A stretch of DNA of 64,000 nt from Thioalbus denitrificans (GCF_003337735.1 NZ_QPJY01000004.1:1-64000); one strand, 5' to 3'; numbered from the stretch's first letter, positions 6,913 to 16,187 are shown. The notes: generated from the sequence alone by a model not told the origin. Program-made: numbers and translations.

Positions 6913-7050
6913 GCCGGAACCCTCCGCACGTCAACCCGCAGCCAGCACAGCTGCTGCGTCGTTGCGTGATGAAAATCGTCCGGAGGACCGTCTGGAGAGA
7001 ATCCGCGCAGAAAACGCGAAGAGGATGGGCAGGCAGGACGGGCGCGGGCG

Positions 7051-7767
7051 CTAGTCGCCCTCCAGCTCCCGCCACAGGCACTGGCCGCCGCTGGCCTTGT
7101 CCACCCGCGCCAGGGTGTCGGCGTGGGCCTGCCGTTCGGCGGGGCTGGCGCGCAGCACCCGCAGGGGCGGCCGGTCGGCGGGCAGGAGGCTGTTGCTGAT
7201 GACCTGGTAGTTGTTGGCGGCGCTGGAGAGCCCCCCCAGGGAGAGGGCGCCCTGGCCGCCGGTCATGGCCAGGTAGACGTCGGCGAGAATCTCGGCGTCG
7301 AGCAGCGCCCCGTGCAGGTCGCGGTGGGAGTTGTCCACGTCGTAGCGCCTGCACAGGGCATCCAGGCTGTTCTTCTGCCCCGGGTGCATCTGCCGCGCCA
7401 TCACCAGCGTGTCCACCACGACACACAGCTCGCCGACATTGCGCCGCTCGCCGATGAGGCGCAGCTCGTTGTCGATGAAGCCCACGTCGAAGGGGGCGTT
7501 GTGGATGATGAGCTCGGCGCCCTCGATGAAGGCCAGGAAGTCCCCGACCACATCGTTGAAGCGCGGCTTGTCGGCGAGGAACTCGTTGGTGATGCCGTGC
7601 ACCTCCACCGCGCCCTCGTCGATGTCCCGATCGGGCTGCAGGTACTGGTGGAAGCGCCGGCCGGTCAGGCGCCGGTTGTCGAGTTCGACGCAGCCGATCT
7701 CGATGATGCGGTGACCCTGCTCCGGCTCGAGGCCGGTGGTTTCCGTATCCAGCACCACCTGCCGCAT
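7051..7767 (-). CDS. dnaQ: DNA polymerase III epsilon subunit (3-5 proofreading exonuclease)
   Basis: A 238-residue DEDDh exonuclease. ExoI motif: VVLDTETTGLEP (Asp7, Glu9). ExoII: NAPFDVGFIDNEL. ExoIII: HGALLDAEILADVYL with the active-site His. The C-terminal tail links to the polymerase alpha subunit in the family. It removes misincorporated bases during replication. I take ATG 7767 as the start because it overlaps the rnhA stop by one base (TGATG) and gives the family N-terminus [13 protein letters not shown] longer in-frame opening runs back into rnhA. The gene is translationally coupled to rnhA, the common gammaproteobacterial arrangement. Confidence 0.95.
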   Translation of the reverse strand: MRQVVLDTETTGLEPEQGHRIIEIGCVELDNRRLTGRRFHQYLQPDRDIDEGAVEVHGITNEFLADKPRFNDVVGDFLAFIEGAELIIHNAPFDVGFIDNELRLIGERRNVGELCVVVDTLVMARQMHPGQKNSLDALCRRYDVDNSHRDLHGALLDAEILADVYLAMTGGQGALSLGGLSSAANNYQVISNSLLPADRPPLRVLRASPAERQAHADTLARVDKASGGQCLWRELEGD

Positions 7768-8219
7768 CAGCCGGCCCTCCGCGACTTCAGCTCGTCGATG
7801 CCCCGGTTGGCCAGTGCGTCGGCGCGCTCGTTCTCGGGATGCCCGCTGTGGCCCTTGACCCAGTGCCAGCGCAGGTGATGGCGGGCGGCGGCGGCGTCGA
7901 GCCGCTGCCACAGCTCGGCGTTCTTGACCGGCGTCTTCGCGCTGGTCTTCCAGCCGCGCAGCTTCCAGTTCTTCAGCCACTCGGTGATACCCTTGCGCAC
8001 GTACTCCGAGTCGGTGGTGATATCCACCTCGCAGGGCCGGGTAAGGGTTTCCAGGGCGACGATGGCGGCCATCAGCTCCATGCGGTTGTTGGTGGTCTGC
8101 GCCTCGCCGCCCCAGAGCTCGCGCTCGTGGCCGTCATAGCGCAGCAGCGCGCCCCAGCCGCCCGGGCCGGGATTGCCCCGGCAGGCGCCGTCGGTGAAGA
8201 TTTCAACCGTTTTGGCCAC
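7767..8219 (-). CDS. rnhA: Ribonuclease HI
   Basis: A 150-residue RNase HI that cleaves RNA in RNA-DNA hybrids (R-loops and primers) using two Mg ions. All catalytic residues are at E. coli numbering: Asp10 in [15 protein letters not shown], Glu48 in NNRMEL, Asp70 in TTDSEYV, His124 in VKGHSGH and Asp134 in ERADALAN. The basic handle ([13 protein letters not shown]) is present. It sits between a methyltransferase gene, whose end it overlaps by 17 bp, and dnaQ, so the three are one transcription unit. Confidence 0.97.
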   Translation of the reverse strand: MAKTVEIFTDGACRGNPGPGGWGALLRYDGHERELWGGEAQTTNNRMELMAAIVALETLTRPCEVDITTDSEYVRKGITEWLKNWKLRGWKTSAKTPVKNAELWQRLDAAAARHHLRWHWVKGHSGHPENERADALANRGIDELKSRRAG

Positions 8220-8976
8220 GTCTATGCAGGCTCCTCGCGGTGGGTTCAGCCAGCCCGGCGGGAAGCACGCTGCGGCGCGGGCGCCAGCGCGGCTTGATGG
8301 GTGTGAGCGGGATGACCCGCTTGCGCGCCGTCACCAGGTAGACCCCGCCCAGCGCCGGCCACCAGCGCCGGCCGCCCCCCTCCAGGAATCCGAGGCGCGC
8401 CATCATACCACGGTGCTGCAGCGGCGGCCGGAAGAAGAAGTGATGGGCGCTCTCGATCTCGAACCCCAGCAGCGTCAGCCAGTCCCGTATCCGGTTCAGG
8501 CTGAGGAACTGCCCGCTCCAGGGCACCGTTTCACTGCGGCGGCTCAACAGCCGGCGCAATCCCCAGAAGCTCCAGGGATTGAAGCCGGTGAGCACCAGCC
8601 GCCCCTCAGGGATCAGGACCCTCAGGGCCTCGCGGATCACCTCGTGGGGCCGGCGCTCGAACTCGAGGATATGCTGCAAGACCATCACGTCCACGCTGGC
8701 CGATGCCAGCGGCAGCGCATCCGGCTCCGCGCACAATCCCGGCACCGTCGCGGGCGGCACCCGGCACAGTAGAATACGGTGCCGGATGGGGCTCGCGGCC
8801 AGTGCCGCGGCGGAGTGCTCGCAGCCCACGGCCACCAGGTGATAGCCGAACAGGCCGGGCAGCACGCCCCCCAGCAACTCCCCCTCCGCCTGCAGCAGGG
8901 CCCGGCCCAGCGGCGTGGCGTACCAGCCCCTCATGCTGGATAGCGGTGGTGCGAGCGGTGGCGGCGATGAACTCAT
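8203..8976 (-). CDS. Class I SAM-dependent methyltransferase (YafS position)
   Basis: A 257-residue protein with a Methyltransf_11-type core. A degenerate motif I lies around [11 protein letters not shown], an acidic end of strand 2 is in [20 protein letters not shown], and the post-core block [21 protein letters not shown] is characteristic of the proteins encoded between gloB and rnhA (YafS in E. coli). Substrate unknown. The motif I glycines (GxGxG) are poorly conserved, so activity is less certain. The start at ATG 8976 gives [19 protein letters not shown]. The true start may be the internal Met15, which matches homologues better. It is divergent from gloB and overlaps rnhA. Confidence 0.8.
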   Translation of the reverse strand: MSSSPPPLAPPLSSMRGWYATPLGRALLQAEGELLGGVLPGLFGYHLVAVGCEHSAAALAASPIRHRILLCRVPPATVPGLCAEPDALPLASASVDVMVLQHILEFERRPHEVIREALRVLIPEGRLVLTGFNPWSFWGLRRLLSRRSETVPWSGQFLSLNRIRDWLTLLGFEIESAHHFFFRPPLQHRGMMARLGFLEGGGRRWWPALGGVYLVTARKRVIPLTPIKPRWRPRRSVLPAGLAEPTARSLHRRGQNG

Positions 8977-9150
8977 GCAGCCGATATTACGCACCCGCCC
9001 CGCCGAGCGGAACCGGCTCGTACGCAGGGGACGCCCGGGTACCGTAAGTGGTTGACCCCGGACCCGGGCCTTGCGAGCATGGCCCATGCGCCACGGTCGC
9101 GCCGGCGTTCTTTTACCGTTTCGAGATATGCCCACTAAGGCATTGAATAG

Positions 9151-9933
9151 ATGAATACAACACACCCTGTCATGGCGGTCCCCGCCTTCGACGACAACTA
9201 CATCTGGCTGATCCAGTATCCGCCGCGCCGCCGCGTCGCCATCGTCGACCCCGGCGATGCGGAGCCGGTCCTGGAGACGCTCGGGCGCACCGGACTGGAG
9301 CCGGCGGCCATCCTCATCACCCATCATCACGGCGATCACACGGGCGGCGTCCGTGATCTCCTGGCCCACTACGACATCCCGGTCTATGCGCCGGAGGACC
9401 GTCGCATTCCCGCCGTCACCCACGTGGTCCGGGACGGCGACCGGGTCGAGCTCCCGGATCTGGAGCTGACCCTGGAGGTGATGGAGACGCCCGGCCACAC
9501 GCTCACCCATGTGGTCTACCACGGCGACGGCATGCTGTTCTGCGGCGACACGCTGTTCACCGGCGGCTGCGGGCGCCTGTTCGAGGGCACCCCGGAGCAG
9601 ATGCACCGCTCCCTCTCGCGCATCGCCGCCCTGCCCGCCGCAACCCTGGTCTACTGCGCCCACGAATACACCCTGGCCAATCTCGGCTTCGCGCGGGTGG
9701 TGGAACCGGACAGCGCCGCGCTGAAGGCGCGCCGCGCGGCCGCCGAGGCCTCGCGCGCCCGCGGCGAGCCCACCGTGCCCTCCACCCTGGCGGAGGAGCT
9801 GGACACCAACCCCTTCCTGCGCAGCGAAGATCCCGTCGTCGTGGCGGCGGCATCGAACTTTGCCGGTCAGGCGCTGAAGGATCCCGTCGAGGTTTTCGCC
9901 ACCGTCCGCCACTGGAAGGACACGCTCGACTGA
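9151..9933 (+). CDS. gloB: Hydroxyacylglutathione hydrolase (glyoxalase II)
   Basis: A 260-residue metallo-beta-lactamase-fold thioesterase. It hydrolyses S-lactoylglutathione to lactate and glutathione, completing methylglyoxal detoxification in the cytosol. The metal motif THHHGDHTGG is at residues 57-66. Further ligands are His in ETPGHTLTH, Asp in FCGDTLFTGGCGR and His in YCAHEYTLANL. The C-terminal glutathione-binding part ends DPVEVFATVRHWKD, as in the family. No strong Shine-Dalgarno precedes ATG 9151. Met8 (MAVPAFDDNYIWL) is an alternative start that better matches the usual N-terminus. The gene is divergent from the methyltransferase-rnhA-dnaQ unit. Confidence 0.95.
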   Translation: MNTTHPVMAVPAFDDNYIWLIQYPPRRRVAIVDPGDAEPVLETLGRTGLEPAAILITHHHGDHTGGVRDLLAHYDIPVYAPEDRRIPAVTHVVRDGDRVELPDLELTLEVMETPGHTLTHVVYHGDGMLFCGDTLFTGGCGRLFEGTPEQMHRSLSRIAALPAATLVYCAHEYTLANLGFARVVEPDSAALKARRAAAEASRARGEPTVPSTLAEELDTNPFLRSEDPVVVAAASNFAGQALKDPVEVFATVRHWKDTLD

Positions 9934-10141
9934 GGGCGGGGGCACGCCCTCCCCCCATCCGCCCGGATGCAGGCTTCGCGCAGAAACATTTTTTAACATT
10001 TGTCATGTAATCATTTTCTTCTGTATTTCATCTTGTTGCATAAGCTATGTAATGCAATGACTGAGAACATGGTTCGATTTATGTCTTGATCCACCCCGTT
10101 TATGTCCGTACCATCGCCGGTGGTTTTTGAGCCTGGGGGGC

Positions 10142-11776
10142 ATGGACTTGACACGCAAGACCACGACCGGCGTCGGGCTCGCCCTCGTCTCTCTTCTGAC
10201 CCTGAGCGCCTGCGGCGTCCAGCCCCTGAAATCCGGCGCCAGCGCCAATTCTGCCGTCAACAGTCTCTCCGACTCCGGCATCGAGGATCCGGGCAGCTCG
10301 TTCGCCGCCCTGCTGCGGGAGCGGCTCCAGGCCCCGGCGTCCAACCTCGACGAAACCCCGGTCTCCGACGATCTGTGGGAGCGCATCCGCGCCAGCTTCC
10401 GGCTCGATCACGAGGTCAACCGCCCCCGGGTGGCGGCCGAGCTGGACATGTACACCCGCCACCCGAACTACCTGGCGCGGGTGGGCGCGCGGGCCGAGCC
10501 CTACCTGCACTACATCGTGGAGTCGATCGAGCAGCGCGGCGCGCCGCTGGAGCTGGCCCTGCTGCCCGTGGTCGAAAGCGCCTTCCAACCCAACGCCTAC
10601 TCGCCCGGACGGGCGGCGGGGCTGTGGCAGTTCATCCCCGACACCGGGCGCCGCTTCGGGCTGGAGCAGAACTGGTGGTATGACGGCCGGCGCGACGTCT
10701 ACGCCTCCACCCAGGCGGCGCTGGACTACCTGGAGCTCCTGCGGGATCAGTTCGACGGCGACTGGCTGCTGGCGCTGGCGGCGTACAACTCCGGTTCCGG
10801 CACGGTAAGCCGCGCCATCGAGAAGAACCGCAATGCCGGACGCCCCACCGACTTCTGGTCCCTGGACCTGCCGCGCGAGACCCGCAGCTACGTCCCCCGG
10901 CTGCTGGCCATCTCCGCCATCGTCTCCGATCCCGGCGCCTACGGGGTGGACCTCGTGCCCATCACCAATGAGCCCTACCTGGCGCGGGTCGACCTGGACG
11001 GCCAGATCGATCTCGGGCTGGCGGCGGATCTCGCCGGCATCAGCCTGGACGACCTCTACCGCTACAACCCCGGCTTCAACCGCTGGGCCACCGCGCCCCA
11101 GGGGCCCCACTACCTGATGCTGCCGGTGGAGAAGCTCGACCTGTTCAACGAGAAGCTGGCCCAGGTGCCCGCCGACGAGCGCATGCGCTGGAACCGCTAC
11201 CGGGTCAGTCGCGGCGACACCCTCGGCACCATCGCCCAGGCCCACGGCACCTCCGTGGCCATGCTGATGGACAGCAACAAGCTGAAGAGCACCCGCATCC
11301 GGGTGGGGCAGGAACTGCTGATACCCGTCGGTTCCGGGGCGGGAGTCCGGGTGGCGGCGGCGGGCGCCGGCGGTACGGGAACAGCCGCTTCCGCGCCGAA
11401 GGGTGGCCGCAAGGTGGTGCATACGGTGCAGGCCGGGGACACCCTGTGGGACATCGCCCGCCAGCACGGCGTCACCACCCGCCAGATCGCCGACTGGAAC
11501 CGCATCGCCCTCAACGACACCCTGCGGCGCGGCCAGAAGCTGACCCTGTGGCCCGGCAATGCCCAGGCGGCCGCTCCCGCCGCGCCCGCCTCGACCACCC
11601 AGAGCATCCGCTACACGGTGCGTTCGGGAGACTCCCTGTGGGCCATCTCGAAGCGTTTCCGCGTCAGCGTGGCCGACCTGCGTGACTGGAACGACCTCGC
11701 CACCGGCCAGCAGCTGCGCCCGGGGCAGCGCCTGCAGGTCTACCTGAACGTGGCCGAGCTGTCCGGCAACATCTGA
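10142..11776 (+). CDS. mltD: Membrane-bound lytic murein transglycosylase D with three LysM domains
   Basis: A 544-residue lipoprotein. Signal MDLTRKTTTGVGLALVSLLT ends in lipobox LSAC, so it should anchor in the outer membrane. The SLT domain (about residues 125-270) has the catalytic Glu in LLPVVESAFQPNAYSPGRAA and the GLWQFIPDTGRRFGL and AYNSGSGTVSRAI blocks. Three LysM peptidoglycan-binding repeats follow: YRVSRGDTLGTIAQAHGTS, HTVQAGDTLWDIARQHGVT and YTVRSGDSLWAISKRFRVS. It cleaves peptidoglycan glycosidic bonds to 1,6-anhydro products during wall growth. ATG 10142 with a GGGGGG site is preferred to an in-frame TTG 15 bp upstream. The 208-bp upstream gap is AT-rich and probably holds the promoter. 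Confidence 0.95.
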   Translation: MDLTRKTTTGVGLALVSLLTLSACGVQPLKSGASANSAVNSLSDSGIEDPGSSFAALLRERLQAPASNLDETPVSDDLWERIRASFRLDHEVNRPRVAAELDMYTRHPNYLARVGARAEPYLHYIVESIEQRGAPLELALLPVVESAFQPNAYSPGRAAGLWQFIPDTGRRFGLEQNWWYDGRRDVYASTQAALDYLELLRDQFDGDWLLALAAYNSGSGTVSRAIEKNRNAGRPTDFWSLDLPRETRSYVPRLLAISAIVSDPGAYGVDLVPITNEPYLARVDLDGQIDLGLAADLAGISLDDLYRYNPGFNRWATAPQGPHYLMLPVEKLDLFNEKLAQVPADERMRWNRYRVSRGDTLGTIAQAHGTSVAMLMDSNKLKSTRIRVGQELLIPVGSGAGVRVAAAGAGGTGTAASAPKGGRKVVHTVQAGDTLWDIARQHGVTTRQIADWNRIALNDTLRRGQKLTLWPGNAQAAAPAAPASTTQSIRYTVRSGDSLWAISKRFRVSVADLRDWNDLATGQQLRPGQRLQVYLNVAELSGNI

Positions 11777-11941
11777 TCCCTCCGCCCCGGGTCGTGCACC
11801 ACCGGGGAGGCGACTGTCCGGATTCCCCCGCCTTGGCCTACCCTTGGCTGTCGTTGAATTCCGCCATTCCGCCCCCACCCTACTCCCTGTGACCCGCACC
11901 GCCGGGACGAGGGAACCACTGCCTGCCACGAGGGGATCAGG

Positions 11942-14377
11942 ATGCCTGAGAAGGAACAGCCGGAAGCCATCGAGATCATCGACAGCGACGGGATGGACGA
12001 GGATCAAAACCCTGCCAGGGGGTCGGAGCTGGCCGTCGCCTCCGAACTCCTGCCGGCCGAGATCCACCTGATTCCCGTCCACGACCGCCCCTTCTTTCCG
12101 CCCCAGACGGTCCCGGTGCTGCTGAGCGAGGAACCCTGGCTGGAGACCATCGAGGAGGTGGGCGAGGAGCCGCGCCACCTGCTGGGCCTGGTCGCATCCC
12201 GCACCGACGCACCGCCGGAGGAGGCGGCACCCGATGACTTCGCCCGGATGGGCACCGTGGTGCGCATCCATCACCCCATGCGCGCCTCGGGCAAGATCCA
12301 GTTCATCGCCGAGGGACTGCAGCGGTTCCGCATCGTCAAGTGGCTGACCCGCACCCCGCCCTACCGGGTGCGGGTGGAGTATCCCCATGAACAGCGCCAC
12401 GAGGAGAACGCCGACGAGCTGCGCGCCTACGCCATCGCCATCATCAACACCCTCAAGGAGCTGGTTCCCCTCAACCCCCTCTACAGCGAGGAGCTGAAGT
12501 TCTTCCTCACCCGCTTCGGCCCCCAGGACCCCTCCCCCCTGACCGACTTCGCCGCCAGCCTGACCACGGCGTCGAAGGAGGAGCTGCAGGAGGTGCTCGA
12601 GGCGGTGAACCTGCGCCGGCGCATGGAGAAGGTGCTGGTGCTGATCAAGAAGGAGCTGGAGGTGGCCAGGCTCCAGACCCGGATCCGCCAGCAGGTGGAG
12701 GAGCGCATGAGCGAGCAGCAGCGCCAGTTCTTCCTGCGCGAGCAGCTCAAGGCCATCCAGAAGGAGCTCGGCATCGCCAAGGACGACAAGACCGCCGACC
12801 TGGAGCGCTTCCGCGAGCGGCTGGAGTCGCTGCGGATTCCCGACCCGGCCCGGGGCAAGGTGGACGAGGAGCTGGAAAAGCTCTCCATCCTCGAGACCGG
12901 CTCGCCGGAGTACGGGGTCACGCGCAACTACCTGGAGACCATCACCAGCCTGCCCTGGGGCCGCTACTCGGAGGACAACCTGGACCTGGACCACGGGCGC
13001 AGGGTCCTGGACCGCGACCATGACGGCCTCGACGATGTGAAGAAGCGAATCCTCGAGTTCCTCGCCGTGGGGGCCCTGCGCGGGGAGGTCTCCGGCTCCA
13101 TCATCCTCCTGGTGGGGCCGCCCGGGGTGGGCAAGACCTCCATCGGCCACTCCATCGCTGACGCCCTGGGCCGGCGCTTCTACCGCTTCTCCCTGGGCGG
13201 GATGCGCGACGAGGCCGAGATCAAGGGCCACCGCCGCACCTATATCGGCGCCATGCCCGGCAAGTTCATCCAGGCCATCCGCGAGGCGGGCACCGCCAAC
13301 CCGGTGATCATGCTGGACGAGATCGACAAGATCGGCGCCTCCTACCAGGGCGATCCCGCCTCGGCCCTGCTGGAGGTCCTGGACCCCGAGCAGAACAGCG
13401 ACTTCCTCGACCACTACCTGGACCTGCGCTTCGATCTCTCCAAGGTGCTGTTCATCTGCACCGCCAATCAGCTCGACACCATCCCCCAGCCGCTGCTGGA
13501 CCGCATGGAGGTGATCCGGCTCTCGGGCTACATCACCACGGAGAAGGTGGCCATCGCCAGGCATCACCTGTGGCCGCGCCAGGTGGAGCGCGCCGGACTG
13601 CGGCGCGGGCAGATCCGCATCACCGAGGCCGCCCTGCGCCAGATCATCGAGGGCTACGCCCGCGAGGCCGGCGTGCGCAACCTGGAGAAGCAGCTCGGGC
13701 GCATCGTGCGCAAGTGTGCGGTGGATATCCTCGGCGGCGCCGAGACTCCCGTGCGAATCGGCACCCGCGACATCGAGCGGCTGCTCGGCAAGGCCCACTT
13801 CCAGCGTGAAAAGCCGCTCAGCGGCCTGGGCGTGGTCACCGGGCTGGCATGGACGGCGATGGGCGGCGCGACGCTGTCCATCGAGGCCACCCGGGTCCAC
13901 ACCAAGAACCGCGGCTTCAAGCTCACCGGCAAGCTCGGCGACGTGATGCGCGAATCGGCCGAGATCGCCTACAGCTACATCAGCTCCCACCTGAAGACCT
14001 ACCGCGCCGAGCAGACCTTTTTCGACGAGGCGTTCGTCCACCTGCACGTCCCCGAGGGGGCCACCCCGAAGGACGGCCCCAGCGCCGGCGTCACCATGGC
14101 CACCGCGCTGCTGTCGCTGGCGCGCAAGGAGCGCCTGGCCCGGCCCCTGGCCATGACCGGCGAGCTCACCCTCACCGGCCAGGTCCTGCCGGTGGGCGGC
14201 ATCCGCGAGAAGGTCATCGCCGCGCGGCGCTCGCGCATCCCCGAGCTGATCCTCCCCGAGGCGAACCGCGGCGACTTCGAGGAGCTGCCGGACCACATCC
14301 GGGCCGGGCTGACCGTGCATTTCGCCCGCCACTACCGTGACGTCTACCGCATCGTGTTCGCAAACACCCCGGAATGA
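11942..14377 (+). CDS. lon: ATP-dependent Lon protease
   Basis: An 811-residue LonA-type protease, monocistronic, not beside clpXP. The N-terminal LAN domain starts at about residue 38 (IHLIPVHDRPFFPPQTVPVL). The coiled coil RRMEKVLVLIKKELEVARLQ follows. The AAA+ module has Walker A GPPGVGKTSIGHS, the block SLGGMRDEAEIKGHRRTY and Walker B NPVIMLDEIDKIG. The C-terminal proteolytic domain has the Ser in PKDGPSAGVTMATALLS and the Lys in GGIREKVIAARRS, the Ser-Lys dyad. It degrades misfolded and regulatory proteins in the cytoplasm. The acidic 35-residue N-terminal extension and the lack of a clpX neighbour suggest a second Lon paralogue rather than the housekeeping copy, but this needs the rest of the genome. 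Confidence 0.95.
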   Translation: MPEKEQPEAIEIIDSDGMDEDQNPARGSELAVASELLPAEIHLIPVHDRPFFPPQTVPVLLSEEPWLETIEEVGEEPRHLLGLVASRTDAPPEEAAPDDFARMGTVVRIHHPMRASGKIQFIAEGLQRFRIVKWLTRTPPYRVRVEYPHEQRHEENADELRAYAIAIINTLKELVPLNPLYSEELKFFLTRFGPQDPSPLTDFAASLTTASKEELQEVLEAVNLRRRMEKVLVLIKKELEVARLQTRIRQQVEERMSEQQRQFFLREQLKAIQKELGIAKDDKTADLERFRERLESLRIPDPARGKVDEELEKLSILETGSPEYGVTRNYLETITSLPWGRYSEDNLDLDHGRRVLDRDHDGLDDVKKRILEFLAVGALRGEVSGSIILLVGPPGVGKTSIGHSIADALGRRFYRFSLGGMRDEAEIKGHRRTYIGAMPGKFIQAIREAGTANPVIMLDEIDKIGASYQGDPASALLEVLDPEQNSDFLDHYLDLRFDLSKVLFICTANQLDTIPQPLLDRMEVIRLSGYITTEKVAIARHHLWPRQVERAGLRRGQIRITEAALRQIIEGYAREAGVRNLEKQLGRIVRKCAVDILGGAETPVRIGTRDIERLLGKAHFQREKPLSGLGVVTGLAWTAMGGATLSIEATRVHTKNRGFKLTGKLGDVMRESAEIAYSYISSHLKTYRAEQTFFDEAFVHLHVPEGATPKDGPSAGVTMATALLSLARKERLARPLAMTGELTLTGQVLPVGGIREKVIAARRSRIPELILPEANRGDFEELPDHIRAGLTVHFARHYRDVYRIVFANTPE

Positions 14378-14397
14378 CCACGCCCAATCACCGAAAT

Positions 14398-14413
14398 CAT
14401 GACAAACGTCATG
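14398..14413. promoter_or_regulatory. Perfect short palindrome ahead of bacteriohemerythrin
   Basis: CATGAC-AAAC-GTCATG has 6-bp perfect arms. It lies 20 bp after the lon stop and about 95 bp before the hemerythrin start. It could be an operator, but no regulator is implied by the sequence alone. Confidence 0.3.
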
Positions 14414-14507
14414 CTTCCGATCGCCGGAGCGGATCCATAATCAGCCGGACCATCCAGGTGCCCGGGGTCCCTCCATGCCCCCGGAGCCGGCAGAGGAGCG
14501 AGCGGAC

Positions 14508-14972
14508 ATGAGCAAACTGGTAGAGTGGAGCGAGGAGCTGAGCGTCGGCATCCAGGAGATCGACGAGCAGCACAAGATGCTGGTGGACCTCCTGAACCAG
14601 CTGCACGAAGCCATCCACAAGCGTCACGGTTCGGAGGCCACGCGCAAGATCCTCGACGAGCTGGCGGACTACACCCGCATCCATTTCGCCGTGGAGGAGA
14701 GCCTCATGCGGGTGCTCGAGTACCCCGACTACGAGGCCCACAAGCGCGAGCACGAGGACCTCATCCAGCAGATGACGGACCTGAAGCAGAAGCTCGACAC
14801 CGGGACCCACTCCATCAGCTTCGAGCTGCTGCATTTCCTCAAGGTCTGGCTCACCAAGCACATCCTCGAGTCCGACAAGGAGTACAGCCCCTACTTCCTC
14901 AGCAAGGGCGTCAAGGCCTCCTGGCAGAAGAAATCCTGGGTGGGCAAGCTCTGGGGTTCCCTCACCCACTGA
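14508..14972 (+). CDS. Bacteriohemerythrin
   Basis: A 154-residue four-helix-bundle di-iron protein that binds O2 (and possibly NO) in the cytoplasm. Ligand motifs are in order: W...IDEQHKMLVDLLNQLH, HFAVEESLMRVLEYPDYEAHKREHEDL, and the C-terminal HILESDKEYSPYF. These supply the His/Glu/Asp set of the family. The start is ATG 14508 (MSKLVEWSEELSVGIQEID), supported by GAGGAG 9-15 bp upstream and by the family N-terminus. An in-frame ATG 33 bp earlier gives a proline-rich extension without family support. The C-terminal tail KASWQKKSWVGKLWGSLTH is basic and tryptophan-rich and slightly longer than usual. Confidence 0.93.
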   Translation: MSKLVEWSEELSVGIQEIDEQHKMLVDLLNQLHEAIHKRHGSEATRKILDELADYTRIHFAVEESLMRVLEYPDYEAHKREHEDLIQQMTDLKQKLDTGTHSISFELLHFLKVWLTKHILESDKEYSPYFLSKGVKASWQKKSWVGKLWGSLTH

Positions 14973-15084
14973 CCCCGGCCGCTGACTGCGGCACACGGCA
15001 TCCCCGCCACGGTCCGCGCCCGGCCGTAGCGGGGATGCCCGCGCATCCGCCCCCCTTCCCTGCCCGCCCCCACCGCCGCCGCCG

Positions 15085-15119
15085 CGTTCAGCCGCCGTTC
15101 AGGACCCGCGCCCTATCCT
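15085..15119 (+). promoter_or_regulatory. Candidate response-regulator operator and -10 element
   Basis: CGTTCAG occurs at 15085-15091 and again at 15096-15102, exactly 11 bp (one helical turn) apart. TATCCT at 15114-15119 is a plausible -10. A direct repeat ending about 11 bp upstream of the -10 is the layout of PhoP/OmpR-family activated promoters. It precedes the lipoprotein-PepSY-regulator-kinase genes, suggesting autoregulation by the regulator encoded at 16188. Confidence 0.5.
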
Positions 15120-15170
15120 GCTCGCAAGTCGGGGCGATTCCGCCCCGCGGCAACAGGAGAGCAGACAGCC

Positions 15171-15752
15171 ATGCGAGTCAACGGAACCACTCTGATCGCG
15201 GGCGCGCTGGGCCTGGCCCTGGCCGGCTGCGCCAGCGCCGATGCCCGTTTCGATGCCCCCCGCTACGGCAGCTACAGCGAGGGCTCCTACGGCCTCGACA
15301 GCAGCTTCAGCGACACCGCCAAGGTCACCCGGGTCGAGCCGCTCTACCAGCGGGTGAGCGTCCCGGAACACCGGCGCCAGTGCTGGGAGGAGCCGGTCCG
15401 GAGCAGCAGCTACCTGGGGGGGGAGAACCTGGCCGGCACCCTCATCGGCGGCGTGGTGGGCGGCGTGGTCGGCAACCGCTTCGGTTCCGGCAGCGGCCGT
15501 GACGCCATGACCGTGGCCGGCACCATCGCCGGCGCCGTGGTCGGGGCCGAGCTCAGCCAGCGCCGGGACGCCGGTTACGCCTATCCCGCGGTGGAGGAGC
15601 GCTGCGAATGGGTCACCGACTACCGGGACGAGGAGCGCATCGACGGCTACCGGGTATACTACCGCTACGAGGGCCGGGAGTTCGTGACCACCCTGCCCTA
15701 CGACCCGGGGCGCCAGCTGCGCGTGCGCGTGAACGTGGAGCCCGAGGGATAG
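15171..15752 (+). CDS. Glycine-zipper 2TM outer-membrane lipoprotein
   Basis: A 193-residue protein starting MRVNGTTLIAGALGLALAGC, a lipoprotein signal with lipobox LAGC. Residues 83-128 carry the glycine-zipper (17-kDa antigen/SlyB-like) segment: GTLIGGVVGGVVGNRFGSG, then TVAGTIAGAVVGAEL. Two conserved cysteines flank it (RQCWEE and ERCEWVTDYRDEERIDGY). A C-terminal conserved block, YRYEGREFVTTLPYDPG, is typical of proteins annotated as glycine zipper 2TM. The family is thought to stabilise the envelope. It is first in a unit with a PepSY-like protein, response regulator and kinase, so it is probably an envelope-stress target of that system. Confidence 0.88.
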   Translation: MRVNGTTLIAGALGLALAGCASADARFDAPRYGSYSEGSYGLDSSFSDTAKVTRVEPLYQRVSVPEHRRQCWEEPVRSSSYLGGENLAGTLIGGVVGGVVGNRFGSGSGRDAMTVAGTIAGAVVGAELSQRRDAGYAYPAVEERCEWVTDYRDEERIDGYRVYYRYEGREFVTTLPYDPGRQLRVRVNVEPEG

Positions 15753-15781
15753 ACCGGAACCCCGCCGAACAGGAGACGGAC

Positions 15782-16099
15782 ATGCCGAGACGCCGCCCGG
15801 ACATCCTCCTGCACCTGCTTCTGCTGGCCGTGCTGCTGGCGTCGCCGCTCGCCGCCCTGGCGCAGCCGGGACGCGGCGGGGACGGCCCGCAGAACAGCCG
15901 CGACCGGTTCGAACGCCAGGAGACGCGGCGCGGCGGCGTGTCCCTGGGCGAGGCGGTCGCGGCGGTCCAGCGCGCGACCGGCGGCCGCGTGCTGAGCGCC
16001 GATACCCGCAACGGCAGCCATCGCATCAAGGTGCTGCTCCCCGGCGGCCGGGTCCGGCTCTACCAGGTGGACCGGGACACCGGCGCGGGCATGCCCTGA
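15782..16099 (+). CDS. Small secreted PepSY-like protein
   Basis: A 105-residue protein with a clear signal peptide (ILLHLLLLAVLLASPLAALA, cleavage before QPG). A disordered arginine-rich linker follows. The C-terminal half, SLGEAVAAVQRATGGRVLSA...RIKVLLPGGRVRLYQVDRDTG, resembles one PepSY repeat, with the typical VLSAD turn. PepSY proteins are thought to modulate periplasmic proteases or signalling. Its place just before a response regulator and sensor kinase suggests it feeds into or responds to that system. It starts 29 bp after the lipoprotein stop at ATG 15782 with AGGAGACGG upstream. Confidence 0.75.
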   Translation: MPRRRPDILLHLLLLAVLLASPLAALAQPGRGGDGPQNSRDRFERQETRRGGVSLGEAVAAVQRATGGRVLSADTRNGSHRIKVLLPGGRVRLYQVDRDTGAGMP

Positions 16100-16187
16100 A
16101 CGGCGGCGCCCATGCTCCGGACCCCGCCCGGCGCCGCGAGCGCACCGCAACGATCCCGCCCCGAACCCTGACCCGCGGAGTACATCC

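Noticed and set aside
10100-14332. Open frame of about 1410 codons on the minus strand opposite mltD and lon
   Set aside because: It is the complement of two well-supported genes, with a low-complexity composition (G, A, H, D, Q) that GC-rich antisense frames produce. No family motif or ribosome site.
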